DNA of 42,111 nucleotides from Prochlorococcus sp. AG-347-N23 (lineage in GTDB: Bacteria > Cyanobacteriota > Cyanobacteriia > PCC-6307 > Cyanobiaceae), in the NCBI GenBank assembly GCA_003281125.1, contig QCCW01000006.1:1-42111 (forward strand), in the 5' to 3' direction. Position numbers and translations under genes: made by a program. The stretch's first letter is position 1. Each line of letters starts with the position of its first letter. Of the stretch, positions 36,830 to 42,111 are shown piece after piece. Below the pieces are notes generated by a model. That model saw only the letters and a list, made by a program, of their open reading frames with translations, was not told the DNA's origin and searched no databases.

Positions 36830-37075
36830 ATGAGTTTTTTTACATGGAAAGATAATGGATTAACAAGTGATTGCTCAAGTCTTGATGCGATGGCATCAAG
36901 GTTCGAGGAAACTGCTAACTTAATGAAAAACTTATCTAATAAAGGCTTCAAACTAAAGAAAACGCATAACAATCAACTAATTCTGCATCCTGATCCTAAA
37001 GTATTTGATCAATGGGGTTTTATAAGTGAAGAACTTCCTTTTAAACAACTCTCTTTAATATCAGATGAAGAATAA
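36830..37075 (+). CDS. Small conserved-looking hypothetical protein (81 aa)
   Basis: An 81-residue soluble protein beginning MSFFTWKDNGLTSDCSSLDA. It has a helical middle (MASRFEETANLMKNLSNKGF) and a strand-like part (KLKKTHNNQLILHPDP), ending acidic. It starts 9 bases after mraY. Its last 67 bases overlap the end of the convergent sucrose-phosphate synthase gene. I do not recognise the family; it is probably a picocyanobacterial conserved hypothetical. Confidence 0.65.
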   Translation: MSFFTWKDNGLTSDCSSLDAMASRFEETANLMKNLSNKGFKLKKTHNNQLILHPDPKVFDQWGFISEELPFKQLSLISDEE

Positions 37076-38418
37076 CTATTTGCACTTAAAAACTCTTTTG
37101 TGAGTATTGATAAATAATTGCGTACATGAGTGTTCCAACTAAAGTGCCTGTTAACACCCTCAATTCCATTTCTGCTCCATATTTTCCACTGATTATTACT
37201 TGAAATCCCTTTTTCAAGAGTAAATTTCAATTCATTAATATCAGTAACATCTACTAAAAGGCCATTTTCACATTTTGAGTGAATTTCTTTTGGCCCTCCG
37301 TCATTTGTTGATATTATAGGTAATCCACATGAAGACGCTTCAAGAAGAGTTAAACCAAAAGGCTCTGTTAAAGCAGGGTTTACAAATACACCCCCTCTAC
37401 TAGCTGCCCACCTATATAAAGCAGGTATCTGACTAGGAAGATGCTTTTTTGGATAGGCTACCTTTCCATACAAATTATATTTATCAATCGTTTCAAAAAT
37501 ATTATTGAAGACGTCTTTTTGTTGAGGATCAAGTTTTGAAGTACTATCTCGACAACCCAAAATTAAAATTAAATTTGTCTTCCTTTTTAATTTTTCAGAT
37601 CTTCCATATGCTTCAATCAAAGAAGGGATATTTTTTCTTCGTACAGCTCTAGAAATATTCAATAATGGAGGTTTAGTAGGATCCTTTAGAAAAGGGTGCA
37701 TCATATTGTCAATTTCAGCTGTCTCTGTTGTGGAGTGAATATGATGAAACTTATTATGATCAACACCAGGAGGAATTACTCGAGCTTTGTTAGGTGAAAA
37801 GTAAGAGTATTGGGAATATTGGTAAACTGACTCTTGTTTAGTGCTTGTAACAACAATATCTGCGGACTTTAACACTTTTTCTTCTGCCTGAATTCTTTTA
37901 GTAATGGCATAAAGCTTTTCTATTTGATTAGTTTTTAAACCAGTATCAAGCAATTTTCTTTTTTTCTCTCTTCCTAAAGAATGGCCAGTAAAAATAAGTG
38001 GAACATTTAAGGATTCACTGAGTTTAACTCCAACATATCCAGCATCTGCATAATGTGCATGAATAAAATTAGGCTTTTCATTTTTTTGATAGTAAGAGAT
38101 AAGTCTTTCAGTTAAATCATCTAAATAAGGCCAAAGCAATTCCTTTGGTAAATATTTATTAGGTCCAAATGTGAATCTTAAAATTCTAACTCCAGGTTCT
38201 ACAAATTCTTCTTCTTGAGAGTATTGATCGTCTACTTTGGGGTCGTTGATTAATCGAGTAACTAAATCTACTTGATCTACTTCTGAAGTATTAGCCAAAC
38301 TTTTAACTAACTCTAGTACATATTGTGTTTGCCCTCCTGTATCAGGATCTCTGCCTAGTTCAAGATTTTTAGAACGTATTAGACCATGTAAATGTAAATG
38401 TAAAAATTTAAACCTCAT
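37009..38418 (-). CDS. sps: Sucrose-phosphate synthase, glycosyltransferase domain only
   Basis: A 469-residue GT-B glycosyltransferase family 4 protein. The acceptor/donor loop is LELGRDPDTGGQTQYVLEL near the start, the SPS pattern rather than that of sucrose synthase. HAHYADAGYVG, TGHSLGREKKRKLL, VIPPGVDHNKFH and NISRAVRRKNIPSLI follow. The donor-site E-x7-E is EPFGLTLLEASSCGLPII. It would make sucrose 6-phosphate from UDP-glucose and fructose 6-phosphate. There is no HAD-type phosphatase domain after it, and no room for one before the convergent gene. GGAGGA sits 8 bases before the ATG. Related glucosyltransferases cannot be fully excluded. Confidence 0.85.
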   Translation of the reverse strand: MRFKFLHLHLHGLIRSKNLELGRDPDTGGQTQYVLELVKSLANTSEVDQVDLVTRLINDPKVDDQYSQEEEFVEPGVRILRFTFGPNKYLPKELLWPYLDDLTERLISYYQKNEKPNFIHAHYADAGYVGVKLSESLNVPLIFTGHSLGREKKRKLLDTGLKTNQIEKLYAITKRIQAEEKVLKSADIVVTSTKQESVYQYSQYSYFSPNKARVIPPGVDHNKFHHIHSTTETAEIDNMMHPFLKDPTKPPLLNISRAVRRKNIPSLIEAYGRSEKLKRKTNLILILGCRDSTSKLDPQQKDVFNNIFETIDKYNLYGKVAYPKKHLPSQIPALYRWAASRGGVFVNPALTEPFGLTLLEASSCGLPIISTNDGGPKEIHSKCENGLLVDVTDINELKFTLEKGISSNNQWKIWSRNGIEGVNRHFSWNTHVRNYLSILTKEFLSANSYSSSDIKESCLKGSSSLIKPH

Positions 38419-38426
38419 ACAACAAA

Positions 38427-38432
38427 TCCTCC
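38427..38432 (-). promoter_or_regulatory. Shine-Dalgarno of sps
   Basis: GGAGGA on the reverse strand, 8 bases before the ATG at 38418, is one of the best ribosome-binding sites in the window and fixes the sps start. Confidence 0.7.
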
Positions 38433-38501
38433 GATCAACTGCCTTTAATACAAATAATCTTTATTTCGTAAGTAAATATTAAGAAAGCATTATGATTTTA
38501 A

Positions 38502-38532
38502 ACTTTTTTTAATACATAATTTTAAAAAAAGT
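38502..38532. repeat. 11-bp perfect inverted repeat between uvrA and sps
   Basis: ACTTTTTTTAA (38502-38512) and TTAAAAAAAGT (38522-38532) are exact complements around a 9-base loop. It lies about 88 bases past the uvrA stop and about 84 bases before the sps start. It could end uvrA transcription, acting as a weak A/U stem with U runs, or be an operator for sps. Confidence 0.6.
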
Positions 38533-38619
38533 AGATATAAACTGGATTTATGCACCTCTAAATAAGAATTTCGTTTAGGTAAGATAATTAAAAATACAAA
38601 GAAATGCAACAAAGATTTT

Positions 38620-41523
38620 TTATTTGAGAACTTTTTTAAGATATTTTGCTGTATGACTTGTGGGATGTTTTGCAACATCTTCAGGAATGCCCTCTGCAAC
38701 AATTTCGCCTCCTTTATCTCCTCCATCAGGCCCTAAATCAATGATCCAATCAGAACATCTAATTACATCTAAATTGTGTTCAATAACAATTACAGAATTC
38801 CCTTTGTCTACCAAACGTTGTATAACATCCATTAATTTATGAACATCATAAAAACTTAATCCTGTAGTTGGTTCATCAATCAAATATAAAGTTTTTCCAG
38901 TAGCCCTTTTAGATAATTCTGTAGCTAACTTAACTCTTTGAGCTTCTCCGCCAGATAATGTAGGAGCAGGTTGGCCTAATTTAACGTATCCTAAACCAAC
39001 ATCCACAAGTGTAGATAATCTATCAGAAGCTTGAGGTATTGCAGAAAAAGTTTCTGCAGCTTGTTCAACAGTCATTTCTAAAACATCAGATATATTGTAA
39101 CCTTTGTATTTAACTTGAAGAGTTTCCCTATTAAACCGAGCCCCTTTGCATACTTCACATTGAACATACACATCAGGTAAAAAATTCATTTCGATGACAT
39201 TAACTCCCTGACCTTTGCAAGCTTCGCATCTTCCTCCCTTAACATTAAAACTAAACTGGCCTGCCTGATAACCTCTTGCCTTGGCTTCCACTGTGGCAGT
39301 AAATATCTGCCTTATAGGATCAAAAGCACCAGTATAAGTAGCAGGGTTTGATCTTGGTGTTCTGCCTATTGGAGATTGATCAATAACAATAACTTTATCA
39401 ATAGCCTTTATACCTTTTAGATCTTGTACACCTTGAGGAAAAGGTACTTTTAATCCTAGAGAGTGACACAAGGCTGGATGTAGTAATTCATTTATCAAGG
39501 TACTTTTGCCACTTCCGCTTACACCAGTTACAGAAACTAATCTTCCTAAAGGAAATTCTACAGATACATTTTTTAAATTATTTTTTGAACAGTTATTTAA
39601 AATTAAACTTTTTTTAACAGATGATCTTCGTTCTTTTGGTGTCGGGATAAACTTCCTACCACTGAGATAAGCCCCAGTTAATGACCTCTCCGAATTCAAG
39701 ACATCGTGATATGAACCCTTAGCAATAATTTCACCACCATATACGCCTGCTCCTGGACCAATATCTACTAAATAATCTGCGGACTTCATAGTATCTTCGT
39801 CATGTTCAACAACCACCAAAGTATTTCCTAAGTCTCTTAAGCTTTTTAATGTTTCTAATAATCTGTCATTATCTCTTTGATGTAAACCAATACTTGGTTC
39901 ATCTAATACATATAGAACACCAGTAAGGCCTGCACCTATTTGAGTAGCTAATCTAATACGCTGAGCTTCTCCACCAGACAAAGTCATAGCTGGTCTATCT
40001 AAAGTTAAATAATCTAAACCAACATTAATTAAAAACTTCAAACGTAAACGAATCTCTTTTAAAACTAACTCACCTATCTTCTTTTGTTTTTCTGATAAAG
40101 ATATGTTTTCCTTCTTATTACTGCCTAATCCCATGATACGCTCTATTTGAATTAAGGTTTCAGAAACGCTTATAGAAGTTAAGTCAGTAATACTATATGG
40201 ACCAAGTTTAACGGCCAAAGCCTCAGGTCTTAATCTTTTTCCAGAACATGTCTTACAAGGAACTAATTCTAAGTACTTTTCTAATTTTTGTTTGACTGAC
40301 TCACCACTTGCTTCATTCAGCTGTCTTTCTAATATTGGTAAAATTCCCTCAAAAGGTCTTTCAAAACCACTAGAAGTTTTAAATCGACTATCAGCTTGAA
40401 TTAATATTGGTTTATCTGATCCAAGAAGTAATACTTTTTTTTGCAGATCAGTTAAATCTTTCCAAGGAGTTTTTAACTCAAAACCATAAGCTTGTCCAAC
40501 AGAATAAAGTAAAGAAAAATAATAAGTATTATCTTTTTCACTCCAAGGCGCTATTGCGGCATAAACAGGTAATGTTTTATCTGGTATTACTCTATCTGCA
40601 GTAAATTTTTTTAAATAACCAATTCCATGACAATCTGGACAGGCACCATATGGGCTGTTGAAAGAAAATAATCTAGGAGAAAGTTCCTCAACAATAGAAC
40701 CATGTACAGGACATGCATAATTTTCTGAATAAAGTTTTTCTCTGTCTAAATTAGGAGGTAAGTTTTCCCCTTTTTTTGGAACAACTTCTACTATTGCTAA
40801 ACCATCGCCTCTTTTGAGACAAGTTTGTAGAGAATCATTTAATCTTTCCTGTATTCCTTCTCTTGCAATTAATCTATCAACTACTACCTCAATATTATGG
40901 ATTTGATTCTTATCTAATTCAATACTATCTGCGAGCTCTCTTACCTCGCCGTTGATTCTAACCCTGGCGAACCCTTCTGCTGCTAGTCCACTTATTAATT
41001 TTATATGTGTTCCTTTCTTTCCTCTTACAACAGGAGCCAACAATTGGTACCTTGTTCCTTCTGGCAACAGAAGAATTTGATCAACCATTTCATCAATTGT
41101 TTGAGGCGCAATTGGAATCCCACAGTGATGACAATGCGGCTCACCAGCACGGCCAAACAACAATCTTAGATAATCTTGTATCTCTGTTACAGTTCCAACT
41201 GTTGATCTTGGATTATGACTTGTAGATTTCTGATCAATTGAAATAGCAGGGGATAATCCCTCAATATTGTCAACATCTGGTTTATCTACTTGACCCAAAA
41301 ATTGCCTTGCATATGCAGATAAACTCTCTACATATCTTCTTTGCCCTTCAGCAAAAATCGTATCAAACGCTAAAGAACTTTTACCGCTCCCACTTACACC
41401 TGTAAAAACTATAAATTTATTCCTAGGAAGAGAAAGATCAATATTTTTTAAATTATGCTGACGAGCCCCTCTAATATTTATTGAGTTATCTTCTTCAAAA
41501 CTTTTATCTATTTTATTAACCAT
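38620..41523 (-). CDS. uvrA: Excinuclease ABC subunit A
   Basis: A 967-residue tandem ABC ATPase that finds bulky DNA damage with UvrB. Walker A motifs are GVSGSGKSSLAFDTIFAEG (N-terminal) and GVSGSGKSTLINELL (C-terminal). Two ABC signatures, TLSGGEAQRIRLATQ and TLSGGEAQRVKLATE, are present. Zinc modules are CPVHGSIVEELSPRLFSFNS with GACPDCHGIGY, and CEACKGQGV with CEVCKGARFN. Length and order are those of canonical UvrA. recN lies 52 bases upstream on the same strand. Confidence 0.98.
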   Translation of the reverse strand: MVNKIDKSFEEDNSINIRGARQHNLKNIDLSLPRNKFIVFTGVSGSGKSSLAFDTIFAEGQRRYVESLSAYARQFLGQVDKPDVDNIEGLSPAISIDQKSTSHNPRSTVGTVTEIQDYLRLLFGRAGEPHCHHCGIPIAPQTIDEMVDQILLLPEGTRYQLLAPVVRGKKGTHIKLISGLAAEGFARVRINGEVRELADSIELDKNQIHNIEVVVDRLIAREGIQERLNDSLQTCLKRGDGLAIVEVVPKKGENLPPNLDREKLYSENYACPVHGSIVEELSPRLFSFNSPYGACPDCHGIGYLKKFTADRVIPDKTLPVYAAIAPWSEKDNTYYFSLLYSVGQAYGFELKTPWKDLTDLQKKVLLLGSDKPILIQADSRFKTSSGFERPFEGILPILERQLNEASGESVKQKLEKYLELVPCKTCSGKRLRPEALAVKLGPYSITDLTSISVSETLIQIERIMGLGSNKKENISLSEKQKKIGELVLKEIRLRLKFLINVGLDYLTLDRPAMTLSGGEAQRIRLATQIGAGLTGVLYVLDEPSIGLHQRDNDRLLETLKSLRDLGNTLVVVEHDEDTMKSADYLVDIGPGAGVYGGEIIAKGSYHDVLNSERSLTGAYLSGRKFIPTPKERRSSVKKSLILNNCSKNNLKNVSVEFPLGRLVSVTGVSGSGKSTLINELLHPALCHSLGLKVPFPQGVQDLKGIKAIDKVIVIDQSPIGRTPRSNPATYTGAFDPIRQIFTATVEAKARGYQAGQFSFNVKGGRCEACKGQGVNVIEMNFLPDVYVQCEVCKGARFNRETLQVKYKGYNISDVLEMTVEQAAETFSAIPQASDRLSTLVDVGLGYVKLGQPAPTLSGGEAQRVKLATELSKRATGKTLYLIDEPTTGLSFYDVHKLMDVIQRLVDKGNSVIVIEHNLDVIRCSDWIIDLGPDGGDKGGEIVAEGIPEDVAKHPTSHTAKYLKKVLK

Positions 41524-41575
41524 GTTTAAATCTAATTATGATTTAAAAAGGTTATTATAATAGATTTTTTTTTGT

Positions 41576-42111
41576 TTATGCTGCTTCTTGGTCAAGAAGT
41601 TTAGAAGCATAATCATTTACTTCGCTAGAACCTCCACCAATAAGTTCTATTAATTCAAGTTTTCTTTGTTTTTTTGTAGTTAGTTTTGATATTGAAGTAT
41701 ATGTTAATCCATCAATAACATTTTTATTAACTTTGAAATGAGCTAATCCTTTAGAAGCTAAGCAAGGCTGATGTGTAATACATATAACCTGTTGGTCTTT
41801 AGAAATTTCTTTTATTAGCTCAATCAAAGAAAATAAAGATTTACCACTTAAACCATTATCAATTTCATCTAAAAAGAAAGTATTTGGTTTTTTAGAAATA
41901 CTTGATTTAATAGCCAATAAAAATCTTGACATTTCTCCACCAGAAATGACATTTGATAATGGAGCAAGTTTCTGATCAGGATTAGCCGAAAATAAAAAAT
42001 TTATATCATCAATTCCATCGCCAGAAGGCTTAGATTCAGAAAATTGAATTGAAAATTCTGCATTTTCTAATCCTAGATTTCTTAAAATCAAAATTACTGA
42101 ATCCTCTAACT
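41576..42111 (-). CDS. recN: DNA repair protein RecN, partial (5' end outside window)
   Basis: The C-terminal 178 or so residues of an SMC-like ATPase acting in double-strand break repair. The ABC signature is VISGGEMSRFLLAIK. Walker B with its D-loop is TFFLDEIDNGLSGKS, and the switch histidine is in CITHQPCLASKG. The segment FLFSANPDQKLAPLSNV is RecN-specific. The frame stays open to the right edge, so the true start is not visible. The pairing recN-uvrA suggests a repair transcript. Confidence 0.93.
   Translation of the reverse strand, partial: LEDSVILILRNLGLENAEFSIQFSESKPSGDGIDDINFLFSANPDQKLAPLSNVISGGEMSRFLLAIKSSISKKPNTFFLDEIDNGLSGKSLFSLIELIKEISKDQQVICITHQPCLASKGLAHFKVNKNVIDGLTYTSISKLTTKKQRKLELIELIGGGSSEVNDYASKLLDQEAA

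Noticed and set aside
38490..38726. 78-residue reverse-strand frame at the end of uvrA
   Set aside because: It begins inside the uvrA coding region in a shifted frame and has A/T-driven Lys/Leu/Phe composition. UvrA itself ends normally at 38620.

Overview
The window is a compact, AT-rich (roughly 30% GC by eye) piece of core chromosome. It most likely comes from a high-light Prochlorococcus or a very close picocyanobacterium. The reasons are the very low GC, median gene spacing of a few bases with many ATGA/TAATG overlaps, and the gene set: cyanobacterial dnaK2-aroE-rpsF-argG order, a sucrose-phosphate synthase, a phytol-kinase-type membrane protein, a DUF3134-type protein, AcnB as aconitase and a group 2 sigma factor. 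I see no insertion sequence, prophage, CRISPR array, rRNA or genomic-island signature. No gene-free stretch exceeds about 200 bases.

Layout. 1-489 (-): start of a SprT-like zinc metalloprotease-fold protein that runs off the left edge. 575-2602 (+): a membrane-anchored hypothetical protein, an ATP-dependent DNA ligase of phage T4-like type and a 50-residue hypothetical. 2607-6488 (-): a VTT-domain membrane protein, valS, an IscA/ErpA-type Fe-S protein and tRNA-Val(UAC). 6587-17383 (+): a long rightward run of mazG, speE, speB, gcvT, aspS, pyrG, queE, queC, pabB and pabC. These cover nucleotide clean-up, polyamines, glycine cleavage, tRNA-Asp charging, CTP, 7-deazaguanine and p-aminobenzoate. 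17356-18171 (-): cobA. 18202-23432 (+): MFS exporter, polyphosphate kinase, group 2 sigma factor, phytol-kinase-like protein. 23425-24492 (-): DAHP synthase. 24590-28531 (+): acnB and a ClC transporter. 28542-29396 (-): purU. 29445-30527 (+): thiO-like glycine oxidase. 30524-32431 (-): dnaK2. 32549-33976 (+): aroE, rpsF. 33980-35425 (-): argG and a small membrane protein. 35479-37075 (+): DUF3134-type protein, mraY, small hypothetical. 37009-42111 (-): sucrose-phosphate synthase, uvrA, and recN running off the right edge.

How the genes work together. Several one-carbon and glycine genes lie here (gcvT, purU, thiO), with p-aminobenzoate supply for folate (pabB, pabC). Shikimate-pathway genes aroE and a class I DAHP synthase feed chorismate to PabB. 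speB and speE form the agmatine to putrescine to spermidine route. uvrA, recN and the ATP-dependent ligase are DNA-repair functions.

No obviously new multi-gene system is present. The observations I would follow up are the T4-type ligase, the single-domain sucrose-phosphate synthase with no phosphatase domain and a coding overlap at its 3' end, the long A/T-rich leader with a strong Shine-Dalgarno before the sigma factor, several perfect or near-perfect dyads in short intergenic gaps, and the structured leader of rpsF. All functional calls come from reading motifs by eye. No database search was run.
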